From the NCBI RefSeq assembly GCF_000004195.4, contig NC_030679.2:21729212-21793211 (forward strand): DNA of 64,000 bases, written 5' to 3'. The notes below the pieces were generated by a model. It saw only the letters and a list, made by a program, of their open reading frames with translations. It did not search any database and was not told the origin of the DNA. The translations under genes were made by a program, and so were the position numbers. Positions 33,697-45,801 of the stretch are shown in pieces. The stretch is from Xenopus tropicalis. Taxonomy: Eukaryota; Chordata; Amphibia; Anura; Pipidae. The stretch's first letter is position 1. Every line of letters begins with the position of its first letter.

Positions 33697-34624
33697 CATT
33701 ATTAGACAATAGATTGACACACTTTCCAAACATTTTTTACTCTTCTCCTCACTCAACCTCTTTATTCTCCTAATGTATTTTCTTAAATTAATCTGTCCTT
33801 CCATCTATTTCTCCTCTTTGTCTGCATACAAAAATAGGGAATAGGGAATAGTAATGAAATAGGCCAAGTGTTAAAAGCAGGAGGGCCCACTGACCCCTTG
33901 GCTCACAGGGAGTTTTCCTAGTATTTCAATGAATACTGTGGTTATAATAAAAGATCAGAATCAAGAGAAGAAACACAGATCTGGGGAGGCAATCAGAGAG
34001 TATGTCAGTAGTCAGAGTCAGTAGAAAGAACATTAACCATAAACTCTCAGAGCAAGAGCCCCTTCAATGGGCAGAGTACAGATGGAGATGACTCCATTTA
34101 GGACAGGATATCTTCAGAAGGCATGGGGCATTATATCCCAGAGAGAATTCACTGGAACAATTCTGACTTTTTCCTGCTTTAGGTAAATCACTGGGTCCAT
34201 TGTCAGCTAAATATTTCATGAGTGAACATCTTGTGAGCTTTGCCAGTCTCTCTGCTGCTCAGCTGTTTGACTGGACCATAAGCTCTGTGGTTTTTACAGC
34301 TGCCCCTACTGTTCTATGCAACTAGAAGGACAAGATCATTTTTATTTACTTGCACAGTATTTCTTCCAAGACTCTGGGAACAGGCTGCTAAGATCAAGAT
34401 GCTGATTCAGTGAACACTTTGACCTATTAATCTAACAATTACATAATCAGTGCCTAACCATTTACTGCATAATTGTACCCAATAAACCTGATCTAGCTTC
34501 AGCTGGCAAAATATCAGTCCCCCGGCTCCATTCAAAGTTTCCTCATTAAAAAGTAACATTTTGCCTAGCTATGCATTTTTAGAAGTGAAGGAAAAAACTG
34601 AGGGGGTAGTTATGACCCGTATTC
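33697..34624. other. Stretch without a recognised gene or repeat
   Basis: AT-rich, single-copy-looking sequence flanking the satellite element on its right. No gene or transposon was recognised. Confidence 0.45.
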
Positions 34625-34900
34625 TTGTTCTACAGCTGTAAGTCTGTCGGAAATGTAGCTGTTCTCTGGTTGCTATGGCCTAAATACCTCAGCAACCAGA
34701 CAACAATTTGAAATTCAAAATGGAATATAAATAGGACAAAATCCTGATAATATTAAAGCTTCACAGTTAATCTGTATTTGTGACACTCCAACAGCCATTG
34801 CATTTTAAATTTAAGGCTTGCAATATACACAATAGGAGGAATAATTAAAAAATAAACAATAAATACAAATGATGAATTGTTGATTAGGACTGTCTATAAT
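34625..34900. mobile_element. Dispersed frog repeat, GCAACCAG family
   Basis: Has TTCTCTGGTTGCTATGGCCT, CTCAGCAACCAGACAAC and ATGGAATATAAATAGGACAA in the order found at 35252-35524. The termini were not resolved. Confidence 0.55.
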
Positions 34901-35159
34901 AGCTTAAAAGTTGAAAGGTGAACTTCATCTTTCAGGTATGAAGACATGTCCTTATGGTACATCTTCCCTTCTAGCTTCAACTAGATTATATTGCTTAAAT
35001 ATTTTGTTTAAGGGCATATCATACTTTGAAAAGATCTTTCAGGATAAGCTGGGTCCTACGACAACGAAAAGATCTTTGGCCCCAGGCCCAAACGACCAAA
35101 TTAGCCTGAATTAGCCCGATATTAAAGGGGACTGCTATTTTACTTGTCTTGCTGACAGA

Positions 35160-35524
35160 GCCCTAAAATTCCCCACAGACTGTAAAACTGGCCATACACA
35201 TTAAAGGTGGCCATACATGCTAAGATCCACTTGCTTTGTTTAGCACCTCTCCAGTTTGGAATTTCAGCAGCTATCTGGTTGCTAGGGTTCAAAGTACCTT
35301 AGCAACCAGGGAGTGGTTTGAATGAGAGACTGGAATATTAATAGGAGAGGACCTTGTTAGAAAAATAGGTAATAAAAAGTAACAATAACAGTAAAATTGT
35401 AGCCTCACAGAGCAATAGTTTTTTTTTGGCTGCTGGGGTCAGACCCCCATTTAAAAGCTGGAAAGAGTCAATAATCAGTAAATAGTCAGTAAATTAATTG
35501 ACTTAAAGGTGAACAACCCCTTTA
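35160..35524. mobile_element. MITE scrap followed by a GCAACCAG-family repeat
   Basis: At 35204-35245 TTAAAGGTGGCCATACATGC begins a GGTGGCCATACA-type MITE that stops within about 40 bases. It is replaced from about 35252 by TTGGAATTTCAGCAGCTATC, TGGTTGCTAGGGTTCAAAGT, GCAACCAGGGAGTG and a terminus TTAAAGGTGAACAACCCCTT TAA. The junction suggests one element inserted in, or recombined with, the other. Confidence 0.55.
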
Positions 35525-36001
35525 ACGACAAAAGTTTTTAAAACTTTTATGACCACTGAAGGTACTTTTCTTATGAAAGGTATCATTTGGAGCAAGAAAT
35601 ATGGCAGCATACGCTTATATAACTGTAACGTGTACAGAAGGCATCGTGTACAGAGGCATCAACTAACTACCTCCACTAAATTTTAACCCTCTCATCACAT
35701 CTCTGTGTACACAGCTGCTTACTGCTCAGGATCAGGATCAGGATATATTAAAGAAAAAGGCAATCAGTGGCCAAAACTGCAGAATCTTGGACTTGACCCT
35801 CTCTTAAACGAAAGAATTAAAGTAGAAATTCCATCCAGCCGCTATGATGCAGCTTGTTTTCAAGCAATACAAAGGTTGCACTATCCAATCAGCTGGAAAT
35901 GACTTTACTACTAAAATGACGGGATGCAAGCAGATGCATCTAATAATTTATCTAATAAGATAAATTTCCAAGCTGCTGCCAGGGCTGTGCTTGCTTTATT
36001 A

Positions 36002-36215
36002 TTAAGGTGGCCATACATGGTAAAATTCACTCATTTGGTGAGGTCACCAAATAAGCAAATCTCTCCCCTGATATGCTGAAATGCCCATTTTGGGTGGGCG
36101 ATATCATGCTAATGTGATCGCATTACAATGTAGGGGATACAAAAAGTCAGAGCGAGGACTTTATCTCTCTTTTTGTCTAGATATTGGCCATGGGGGCTCC
36201 ATACATGGCCAGGTA
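36002..36215 (+). mobile_element. Decayed GGTGGCCATACA / GATATC MITE
   Basis: Starts ATTAAGGTGGCCATACATGG and has GAGGTCACCAAATAAGCAAA, GGGTGGGCGATATCATG and GCTCCATACATGGCCAGG on the right. The order matches 47156-47475, with most CG positions turned to TG or CA. Confidence 0.65.
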
Positions 36216-36224
36216 AGTTGCTGA

Positions 36225-36490
36225 ATCGGTTGAATCCCAGCCAGGGCACTATCTGCAATCTGCAAGGAGTTTGTATGTTCTCCCTGTGCCTGCGTGGGTT
36301 TCCTCCCACACTCCAAAAACATACAGGCAAGTTAACTGGCTTCTGACTAAAATGACTATAGTGCGTGTGTGTGTGTGTATGTGATAGGGACCTTAGACTG
36401 TAAGCTCCTCTGGGGCAGGGACTAATGTGAATTATATATTATCTGTGGTGGAAATGTGTCGGGGCTATATAAATAAAATAAAAAATGAAT
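36225..36490 (+). mobile_element. L2-type LINE 3' region
   Basis: Reads CCAGGGCACTATCTGCAATC, GGAGTTTGTATGTTCTCCCT, GTGGGTTTCCTCCCACACTC, a GT microsatellite at 36361-36379, 'GACTGTAAGCTCCTCTGGGG' and a tail TATATAAATAAAATAAAAAA. This is the best-preserved copy of this tail in the window; only the 3' end is present. Confidence 0.75.
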
Positions 36491-36752
36491 TCATGAATAA
36501 TGAACGGGACAGGAAATTCTATGAGAAATACTAAGCAGTCTATAGACCTCTTTGTCCAACCATGTGCATTTGGCTAATTGTTGCTTATACATTAACTGTA
36601 AATTCAATGGTAAGAATTCTAACCATGGCTTCCCTGGTATCTGTAGCTTCTGTGGGAAACTGATTTCTACTTTTTCAGTAATTCACAAATAAACTTTGCA
36701 ATAGTGGGTCAGATTATTCTTTGGAGGTATTATCCAGGGTTAAGGACTCTTA

Positions 36753-37026
36753 GGGCAGTGACACACGGGGAGATTAGTCGCCACGCGACAAATCTTCATT
36801 GTCACGGGCGACTCCCCACGATCTCCCCACAACACCATCCCACCGGCTAGAATATAAATCGCCGGTGGGATGGCATAAGCAGCACCGCTGCTGAAGTTGC
36901 CGAAGTTTCCTCTCAAGGCAACTTCGGCGACTTCGGAAAATCGTGGCGCCGTGTATGCCATCCCACCGGCGATTTTCATTCTAGCCGGTGGGATGGCATT
37001 GCTGGAAGATTAGTCGCCTGCGACAA
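36753..37026. mobile_element. CG-rich GGGCAGTGACACACGG MITE
   Basis: TTA precedes GGGCAGTGACACACGGGGAG. Inside are GATTAGTCGCCACGCGACAA, paired TGCCATCCCACCGGC / GCCGGTGGGATGGCA blocks, and GCAACTTCGGCGACTTCGG. The right side degrades after GATTAGTCGCCTGCGACAA, with the terminal arm lost. It is a sister subfamily of the GGGCTCTGG elements and of the 61-bp hairpin at 59429. Confidence 0.8.
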
Positions 37027-38384
37027 CCGACATCAGGGACATCAGTGTAAGATTTGGGGTTAAAAACCTAGATATTTTTACTATGGCTAAATCAGTGATA
37101 CACCAATGTTATCCTATAGTGCTAAGAAGGGATGCTGAAACTGCAAAACTCTGATGACCACTGCCTATATAATAAACCTCTCAGCTGTTGCTTTCACAAA
37201 AAGAAGGGAATGCCTCCTATTTATCCGAATGCCTCCTATTTATCCTTTCCACAGTGCCCACCTCTCTAAAATAGCTGTTGCCAGCCAATATCGCTGCTTT
37301 TGGACAGAGCGTGGCAACTGTCATGCCAGCCATTTAGATGACGATATAGTGTAAGTTTAGGTGACATTAGCCCACCTATTCAAGTTCTGGGTCTGAGTAT
37401 TTATTCAAATTCCTTGTCTCTGTATCAAGGGCAATTCAAGACCACATGATGAATCCATGTATTCCCATTGGCCTTGGACATTTTTTTAAACATTTCATGG
37501 AATGCTTTGCAGAATGCCACAGAAACATATTCTTTGAATATTTGCAATTTTTTGGTACCTGGCCACAAACCACTAAAATTCATTGAAATTCAATACCTGC
37601 GGAATCTCTTTGCCTCATCTCTAGTTGCAATGAGCACTGTAGTTTATCAGAGACCACAAAAATAATAAAGGTTTCTGCAGAATATATAGAATTACAGTAA
37701 TTAGCATTAGCCATGTGTGGAAACGCAGCCTTTAAACTGCAAAGTCTGGGAAGAAACCAAAATTACTGATGCATTTTGTTAAATGGTCAGCTCACATAGA
37801 TTTCACTTTTTTTTTAATTTAAAACAACAGCATCAATATTCCGACTTGCTTCCAGTGTTGCTTTTGGTAACAATCACTTTGGTCGGGGTAAATCAATAAG
37901 ACAATAAGATATAAATATACCTCTAGAAAGAGGTAATCTTTCTCAGAGTTCGTACGAAAGGTTCCAGTGGAGCCAAGAATCTCTGTCTGTGTCTCTGTTC
38001 TTGGTGCATTTAACACACATGGGTGTTTTAAAATGTGCTGGACCTCATTGCCTTGCACCCCATTGGTTTTTATAAACGTTGAGAAGCTGTAAAGGAAGAC
38101 ATTTTTCACTGCATTTAATTTTTTGGCATTCACCCTGTACCCCATCACATTAAGGCACATATGAAAAAAAGAATTGCAGCTGAGCAAACTACTCGTCTAT
38201 TGGGTTCCTATTAAAACATGGTTCCAGTGCAGGGAGCAAGCCAAATCAAAAGTAGGGACAGTTACAGTTACTAAGTAAACTGCAAAAAAAATAGTGCAAA
38301 ATGTCATGTTTTCTGTCCAGAACTTTAACCTCGTCTTGCACACACTCCAGCCCATCCACCTCCGACATCTCCAAATGACAAATG
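37027..38384. other. Stretch without a recognised gene or repeat
   Basis: AT-rich sequence. A 10-bp phrase GAATGCCTCCTATTTATCC is locally doubled at 37208-37243. The 122-codon minus frame (37819-38187) shows no domain. Confidence 0.4.
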
Positions 38385-38570
38385 CACCCTGACACCCACC
38401 CCCAACACATGCACCCACCCAGCCCCAACACATGCAAACCAACAAATGCACCCTGACACCCACCCCCAACACATGCACCCACCCAGCCCCAACACATGCA
38501 CCCACCCAGCCCCAACACATGCACCCACCCAGCCCCAACACATGCAAACCTAGAAATGCACCCAGACACC
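38385..38570. repeat. C-rich minisatellite, 23-bp core
   Basis: The unit ACATGCACCCACCCAGCCCCAAC (23 bp) repeats, interleaved with a longer variant starting AAATGCACCCTGACACCCACC. The strand is almost free of G except in ATG and CAG words. Translated on either strand it gives meaningless Cys-Trp-Gly or Pro-Thr-His repeats. Confidence 0.9.
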
Positions 38571-40402
38571 TACCCCTGACATATACACCAATTCACCCAC
38601 CCCAGACACATGCCCCCACACCCTACCGACCCCCAGATGTGGCAAAACACATGCTACTGTATATTTGCAGTTTTGTCGATAGGTATCGGGAGCAAATTGC
38701 AACTTGCAATCAGCTGTGGAATTACTGCCATGTCCAGTGTGGCTTCTCATCAGAGAAGAATGGGCAGGCATACTGGCGGTCTGCACAACTACAGCAAAGT
38801 GCAAGGAGTGGACAAGAGCTTTTATGAATGTCATATATGTGCGCATAGGACCACAAGGGAAAGCTAAGAAATAATTAGTAAACCCCTGAGTCATGAACTG
38901 CAATAAGAAGATTTATGCCGTTCTGGATGCTCTTGGTATAGAATGGCTTTATTTCTTCTAAACAGAGTTTGGCAAATTCCCATGATAGTATGAGAGGGTT
39001 AAATGGAACCCCAACAGACTTGACATATCTTTTTTCCATTTTGGCAAAGGAAACTGGTGAAATATTTGTGGATGTTTGCTTATTCTCCCAGAGGAATTAG
39101 TTGCAGTGTAAAGTTAACTGCATAGTAAATTAGTGTGGCCTCCCAGTCCTGGAGTGAAAGGATCAGTTGTATCTGCCCTGTGCATTTGAACTTCTACTAA
39201 TTCATAAAGACTTGTGTTCCTTTAGATATATGGACTCAAGCAGGGCCATCTGAAATTAGAAGAATTAATATATAATTTAATTGTATTATTTACTATAATG
39301 ATATAATATACAAAAGCCATGAATATTCTTTAAAAATATGCTTAAAAGTGGTGCTTAGTGATGTTATCCGTTACATTCGGTCAGGGGTGATTCGAACCCC
39401 TCAGCCACCCTGAGGTCACCCTGAGGCGGCTGTTGCAATGCCACCCCCCCTTTACCCCCCCCCCCCCAGCGTTTGCCTTTGCAGCCACATTGCTAGTGCA
39501 GATAACACACTTGCACTTGTAAAATTCAATAAAATGTATGGAAGGCTGTAGATCTGACCCCTCCCCTCAATTCTGGTTTCTCCTCCACAACCCTTAACAA
39601 ACTTTATTAACATTTGTGGTATTATTAGCATTAGCAATAATTTCCCCAACTGGGTCCTTTACTTGCTCTTGTTGCTTAGTGATGCAGAGCTGTGGTACCT
39701 GGGGGGGAATGCTGCCAAAAATAACCTACAGCACAAAAAAAATCAAAAGCATAATAAGCAAAGTTTTGGCTTCGATAGTAAAGGAACAATTACATATCAG
39801 TTACTAGTTAGCATTGTTTGACAGATTCATAGATCATCCATAAAAAATCCTATTTCTCAAACTACCTCTTAAACCTATTATTGCTTTAGATAAATGTCTA
39901 GACACCATTACTAACTTGGGAAGGGCTGTGCCGGCTTGTTAATGCATTTGCCCTGTATACCATGGGAAATTTTTCCTTTGATACGAAAGTGAGTGTGTTA
40001 TGCAATTAATATACAAATTCTATTACAAAATATGAAGTTGTACATTAGAGTTTTGCATTATGAGTGTTATTTTTGTTTCCCTCTTATCAGCAGTTCCAGG
40101 TTTGCGAAACATCAATAACTGCAGTAACTTGCCATTCATCACGCAGAATGGGTGCCTTGGCACCGTGTGGACGTGCAGAAGTGGGTTTGGACACAAGTAG
40201 TTTTATGAATTACGTCAATGTGCTCTCTCTGTTGTGTTTATTTTAAAGCACTCACTCTTGCAAATGCATTTGTAAATGACCTCTATGGTCTTTGCCATTC
40301 CTGAGTAGAGCAGGGAGATTTGGCAACAGATAATGTTGAGTGAATCTGTCCTGTTTTGCTTGCTGAAAAATCTGCAAACCTGTGAAAAAAATTGAGAAAC
40401 AC
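38571..40402. other. Stretch with a C-tract and a possible hAT scrap
   Basis: At 39381-39480 CAGGGGTGATTCGAACCCCT, CACCCTGAGGCGGCTGTTGC and runs of C (39445-39468) resemble the caggggc hAT-like family at 41283, heavily decayed. The rest holds no recognised gene. Confidence 0.35.
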
Positions 40403-40600
40403 ATTGAAGTCAATAGGTATTTTTTTATGCAAAATACATTGAAGTTAATGGACGTTTTTTCTAATTCCAAATGCATTAAAGTCAGTCGCTGTTTTTTTCT
40501 CATTTCAAATACGCTGAAGTCAATGGAGTTTTTTCTAAATTGTTTTCTCACTACAAACGCATTAATGTGAATGGGCATTTCTTTTTTTGCTGCATTTTTC
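40403..40600. repeat. Degenerate tandem repeat, about 36-48 bp units
   Basis: Five units begin at 40403, 40438, 40475, 40513 and 40561, each with a version of ATTGAAGTCAATGG followed by a GTTTTTTCT run and an AAATGC/AAACGC end. The copies differ at many positions, so the array is old. Confidence 0.75.
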
Positions 40601-41282
40601 TTATTTTTGTTTGGTCACAGTTTTGCCACATTTATAATACCAGCCCTGGTCTTATCTGGTGATTTACTAGCATAGGCTGGTGGAATACTGACTTGGTGCA
40701 ACCCTATTTCTCAGAGATGCTTCATTATGCAGTCTACTGCATAATACTACTTAAAATAAATCATACTAACCCTTTGTGTAAAGGTCAGCTTATGGCCCTG
40801 ATGTGTCCCATCTTCTATGGCGCTGCCACTTTGGTCCTTTTATACCAGATTCATGGCACTAAAAGGAAACTGATGTTAAAGGCATATCAGTGGCCAGGAG
40901 CCAGCTTTGCACCTGTTAATACCAAACCCCGCTGGCACAGTACCAGTGGCTGGGACGCCCTGTCTTGGCCCATATCTTGAGTATAGTCAGATTTGCTTAG
41001 TCAGGAATTTTAGGCAACACCCGAGCACAGTAATATTTCACTGAATATTAACCTCAGCTCTAAATCTCAGAACAGTTACAGTTGGAGTTGTGCATTTTTA
41101 TCCCATGTGTGTCTTCCTGCCAAATCCAAATACAAGCTGGTGCGTGTCCATGAATCCTGTAAATGGGTGAACTCTTACTCAGCTGTTTATTGTGCCTAAG
41201 GCTAAATCACCGCTGTTGGCAAACACGAGAGGGATAGCAGCACTCAAATAGTCACAGCAAATATTAAATAGGATATTACTGT

Positions 41283-41501
41283 CAGGGGGCCCTGCTACCA
41301 TGAGGTAAGTTGAGAAACTTGCTCCTGGTAACTTTAAGAGCAGAATTTTAAAATGGAAATGCAGCTCTGCTAGTGCAATTGTGCTCTCTACACTAGTGAT
41401 GCGCCCCCCCCCGGACCCCCTCCGGCGCTGTAAAGGTAAGCGTGGGGGTGGCGGCATCGAAGGAGCTGCCTCGGGTGGCTCCGAGGCCAAAAACGCCCCT
41501 G
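41283..41501. mobile_element. hAT-like MITE with perfect 8-bp target duplication
   Basis: A 219-bp element starts CAGGGGGCCCTGCTACCATG and ends GGCCAAAAACGCCCCTG. ATTACTGT occurs exactly on both sides (41275-41282 and 41502-41509). It contains a poly-C run and the block GTAAAGGTAAGCGTGGGGGT. A related, right-truncated copy is at 45802-45963 and a scrap at about 49037-49086. The perfect duplication implies a fairly recent insertion. Confidence 0.9.
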
Positions 41502-41678
41502 ATTACTGTATTGCTGGTTTGGCTACAAACCTCTCAGCTAATTGGGCCCTAGGGAAAATACGTGCATTTTGCACACAATAGTCAGAGCCTCATTGGCCCT
41601 CTATACCCTTGCTGGTGGGTCTGCTGTGTTTATTTCTACATTACTTTCTTTATATTGCCTGCATTAAAGAATGTATAG

Positions 41679-42030
41679 TTTAAAGGGGACATATTGTATG
41701 AAAACATTATTGTGCCAATGAATTGTAGTCTTCTAAATACAGAAGTGCTTTAAAAAGTAGCGTTTTAGGTTGTCTTTCATGTGTGACTGCAGGACTGTGA
41801 TTGGCTACTCCCCAACTACTCTGCTTCTGGCAGGGACCGTTAGGACATGCCCACCCCTCATTTGAAATATGCACAGGGACCTAGGAGGATCTTTAGGGAG
41901 CTCCTATAAAGAGACCATTTTTACAGATACTATTAATTTTTAGTCCCAAATAAAACCAGCACCATATGGTATTCATAATTGCTTAAAAGATTTGAGATTT
42001 TTTTCCCTTATCCTGTATGTCTCCTTTAAA
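41679..42030. mobile_element. T2/Kolobok-like MITE
   Basis: Begins TTTAAAGGGGACATATTGTA and ends ACAGGATAAGGG-reverse arm, reading CCCTTATCCTGTATGTCTCC TTTAAA. The terminal arms pair imperfectly. TTAA lies inside each terminus. The interior has GTGATTGGCTACTCCCCAAC. Confidence 0.8.
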
Positions 42031-42793
42031 TAGGTTAAAATAATGGATTTTATATACAGTCGAGGTGCCTTTTGACACGACCCCACCCTACCCCAACATT
42101 CTGGTTTTCCTAAAACTCAGAAGCCATGTGCCAGTTGTCAGGCAAAAATGTACTGTAAACCCTTCTGGCAGATATGGAATCAATATTCAGACAGAAATCT
42201 TTCATCCCACCCTCAGGGTATTCTGGGGAACAATGGCTAGGTCTGGTTTGAAAGCCCTGGAATCTCAAGTACACAGAGTCTCAAGCAGCACCCCATAGGC
42301 CCAATAGTGACAGTGACTGTCTATGGCATCTTACAGCAGCCCCTCTGGCATTTGCCAGAATCTACAGATGTGGAAGCTGCAGTTTGAAGCCACCATGAGC
42401 ATTACAGGTTAATATTCCCTGAATCCAGAGAGCAGACAAACACCTCTGTTGTGTATTTGCTACATTCCATGGCTGGATATGAAAATAAATCCATAAATCT
42501 CTTGTGCATATCTGTACATTTTAGCATGTGTTTATATAGACAGTGCCTTTTATGTTAGGTAAATGAGAGGAAATTCATACGAGCTGGTGCATACGATCTG
42601 CACCAATTATATTAACATGAGCTAGGTCCTGTCAGGATTTATTATGGATCATTTAGATTTCTGGATTTGGTCCCACATCTGTGTTTTGTTCAAAATGATG
42701 TATACAGGGTAACTTCAAGGTCCGAGAACATTTCTGATGCCCACATTTCTACTGGCACCTCGCTGTCTTGCTACACACACTATTCCACAGTTA

Positions 42794-42937
42794 GGGCTCT
42801 GGCACACGGGGAGATTATTCGCCCGCGACAAATCTCCTATGTCACGGGCGACTAATCTCCCCGAACTACCATCCCACCGGCGAAAATGTAAGTCGCCAGT
42901 GGGATGGCACACGCTGCGCAGGCGATTTCGTCGATTT
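42794..42937. mobile_element. CG-rich GGGCTCTGG MITE, left part of a chimera
   Basis: TTA then GGGCTCTGGCACACGGGGAG, GCCCGCGACAAATCTCC, CCATCCCACCGGCGAAAATG and AAGTCGCCAGTGGGATGGCA. At about 42937 (GATTTCGTCGATTTC) it switches without its right arm into the Harbinger-like family that continues to 43109. Confidence 0.75.
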
Positions 42938-43109
42938 CAGCTACTTTTTGTGGCTACAGAAACAGACAATGCTGATCATTAACTAATAATTGTCTCTATG
43001 TGTGTTTTAGCAGAGGCAATTCTTGTTATTATTATTGTTTTATGGCAGGGTATTTTCTGGAGTTTAGTAGCAGTGACAAGTAGCTGCTGCTAAATAGCTC
43101 TGTGTGACG
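42938..43109. mobile_element. Harbinger-like MITE (GGGTAAAGACAC family), right part of a chimera
   Basis: Starts abruptly at AGCTACTTTTTGTGGCTAC and follows the family through GACAATGCTGATCATTAACT, a small ATT expansion (43025-43039), GGCAGGGTATTTTCTGGAGT and TAGCTCTGTGTGACGG. The left terminus is missing where the CG-rich element ends. Confidence 0.75.
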
Positions 43110-44707
43110 GTGTAGTGGAACTACAAGGAAGCACATAATAAAATATACATAGTGCAGCATTTTGAAAATTATTACCATAGAGCCAAATGCAATTCAGCTA
43201 GAAAAACAACTCACTATTTATCAGAAAATACAGAACTAAATTAGGGGAAAAGTTTATTCTCCTTGAATTGAATCTCACCCATTAGTTTTTATGTGACAAA
43301 CCATAAAATGATCATGGAGCCAAATCTGGCCCACTTTTTAGACCTGTAGAGAAGGCAGACCCCACAGACCCCACAGATACCCCCCTCCCCATTAGCAAAA
43401 ATGTGGATTTTGCAGAAGTGGTTTAGTGAAAAAAGTTATATTTTGCAGGGTGTTCATGGCTCTTGTTGTATATTATAATGCAGATAATTCCGCCTATGCC
43501 CTGTTCACACAAATTCTGTTTTTACTGAAGGAGATCCTCTGTTCTCCGACTGAGAAACATGGTTTGGTTTGTGGACAGAATGGAACCAGATATGTCACTG
43601 GCAAATAAGCATATCCACATAATCAGAAATAATTGACTGCTATTTTCAAAACCAATGAATCACTGTTTTGCAAGACTGCTTTCATTTACAGTACAAGTCG
43701 TCTAGACCCAATTATAATGTTTTCAATAGCAACTTGCTATGAGGAATACTCCTGATTGCTGCTGATTGGCAAGTCAAGTAGATCCAATGTTAATCCTAAC
43801 AGGATTTCGGTTGCTTTCAGCAGGACCTAAACCGTTCCAGTTAGTGCAGGCTGCGGCACTTTCAAATCGTCATGAAAGAGTTAAAAAGGCAAAGAAAAAA
43901 ACTGTCTGGCATAGTAATTGGCTCCTTTTTCCATTCATTTAAATGAAGCAGAACTCATCTCCAGAGTTGAGAGATGACTTCACTGCACATTGAGCAGGAG
44001 TCATGGTGCCTCTTTTTATGTTGAAAGAATCTTTTTATCCTGTGCAGACTTTCAGACCTGCCAGCGTAAATGCTAAAAACCCGCTCTGCCTGGATGTGTT
44101 CATATAAACTCAAGCCAGATGGCAGCCTTTTGTAAATAGGTTTCAAGCCTGTTACATCTATTTTTTTGCTGATCTTGCACTGCGAAGGTTAGATTAAAGT
44201 CTGGATCAGTGTGCAACACATGGTTTAACGTGTGTGTGAAGTTGGTACATTAAAACCTTTTGAAATTTGTTCTGTGAAACAGGATTACGTATGTTTGTTG
44301 ATGCAATATCCTGGTCATATATAGTAGGAGAAATCCAATATATTCAGTGGAAAAATTTGGACGTCTCACTAAAAGAAGGCATGTTCAATTTCATCTAGAC
44401 CAACCAGGCTCACCTGTAAATGCTTCAACACTGGTGGAGGTTCAGGGAATAAAGGCCTAGCACTATGATAACTGATCTTTATGGCTCCTCACCGGGGCTG
44501 CATCCCTGGGGCAGTGATGTAACTATATTAAAAGTTTTGGGGTGCCCTAAAATAATTTTGCCAGGTAGCCCTGAATCTTCTATTTATGCCTATACCCTGC
44601 AGCCATGGGTCCCCCTATAATTAAACTACTTTATACATTTGCCATCCTATTCAATGTTAGGGTGGAAAGGGGATATTCTCTGGAGTCTCTAAATTCAATT
44701 GGTAAGA
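43110..44707. other. Stretch without a recognised gene or repeat
   Basis: AT-rich, single-copy-looking sequence with one tandem doubling (AGACCCCACAG at 43358-43377). No gene signal. Confidence 0.4.
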
Positions 44708-45075
44708 TTAAAGAAATACTGTCATGGGATAGGCGATAGAGCGTCTCCAGCAGAATCCTGCATTGAAATATGTTTTTCAAAAACACAAACAGATTTTTTT
44801 TAATTTAATTTTGAAATTTCCCATGGTGCTTCATTTCCCAGGGTGCCACAGCCATGTGACCTGTGCTTTGATAAACTTCACACTTTACTGCTGAGCTGCA
44901 AGTTGGAGTGATATCCCCCCCCCCCCCAGCAGCCAATCAGCAGAACAATGGGGAGGGGGCAAGATAGCAGCTCCCAGTAAATATCAGAATAGCACTCAAT
45001 ATTAAGTGATCCAAGTCCAGCTTGGGACTCCTCCAGTTACATGGGAGTAGGAGAAACAATAGGTTACCTGAAAGC
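44708..45075. mobile_element. T2-type MITE (ACTGTCATGGG family), right-truncated
   Basis: The terminus TTAAAGAAATACTGTCATGG is followed by TCTCCAGCAGAATCCTGCAT, AAACAGATTTTTTTTAATTT, a poly-C run and CAGCAGCCAATCAGC. These are in the order I associate with a large Xenopus palindromic T2 element. The matching right TTAA arm was not found, so the boundary at 45075 is approximate. Confidence 0.6.
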
Positions 45076-45266
45076 AGTTCTAATGTGTAGCGCTGGCTCC
45101 TTCTGAAAGTTCAGACTCAGGCACATGCACTGTACAGCCTTTTTTTAATGTACCTGCACCCGGAGCCACTGTGTCAGCCTAGGTGCAGGCACACAAAGAT
45201 TTCCGATGTTTTGGTGTCAAAATCCACACCATGTGCCTCCACCTGCATATGCAAATAATAATAATT

Positions 45267-45421
45267 CAGAGCTGTCAACCAACCCCATGTCATGAGGAAG
45301 ATAATGATCCACTCCAGGCCTTATTTCATGTTATCATTTAGTGTGAAGAGGAATTCAGGCCCCAAAAAATACAGGACTGGACCATTATCTCCCTCATAAC
45401 ATGGGTTGGTTGACAGCTCTG
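45267..45421 (+). mobile_element. CAGAGCTGTCAACC palindromic MITE, copy 2
   Basis: A 155-bp near-palindrome bounded by CAGAGCTGTCAACCAACCCC and GGTTGGTTGACAGCTCTG. AATAATT occurs on both sides (45260-45266, 45422-45428), a 7-bp direct repeat that may be its target duplication, although the site is itself repetitive. Opposite orientation to 19693-19846. Confidence 0.8.
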
Positions 45422-45801
45422 AATAATTACATGAAGGGTGTAACTACAGATATCAGTATACAATACAGAGTGTTATAGATTGTTTCCGGCTGCTACACAT
45501 TTTATTGCTCTATATAGAAACTTAAATAATGTTGGGTTCGTTGATATCACATTATCTACAAACTTAGATAAGATACAACTGAAACTCTGGTATTTACAAG
45601 TAGCGTCTCTGATCCATATATGGATATATTTTGTCAGAATAACTTTTAAGTCCTTTATTGGTATTGAGTGGAACAAGTATAAGTATGATGAACATAGTTA
45701 TACAGATTAGAGAGGGGGGGGGTTCTTGCATCTTTTCTTGTCCCTGAGCCTCTGTTACATGTGCACAGTATATACAGTTATACTGCCAACTAAAGCTGAC
45801 C

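Noticed and set aside
38197..38569. Cys/Trp/Gly-rich minus-strand frames
   Set aside because: Direct translation of the C-rich minisatellite; three frames give equally regular peptides.
39381..39440. tRNA-like B box (GGTTCGAATC on the minus strand)
   Set aside because: The surrounding T-stem has mismatches, no A box or acceptor stem can be placed, and the context resembles a decayed hAT-like repeat.
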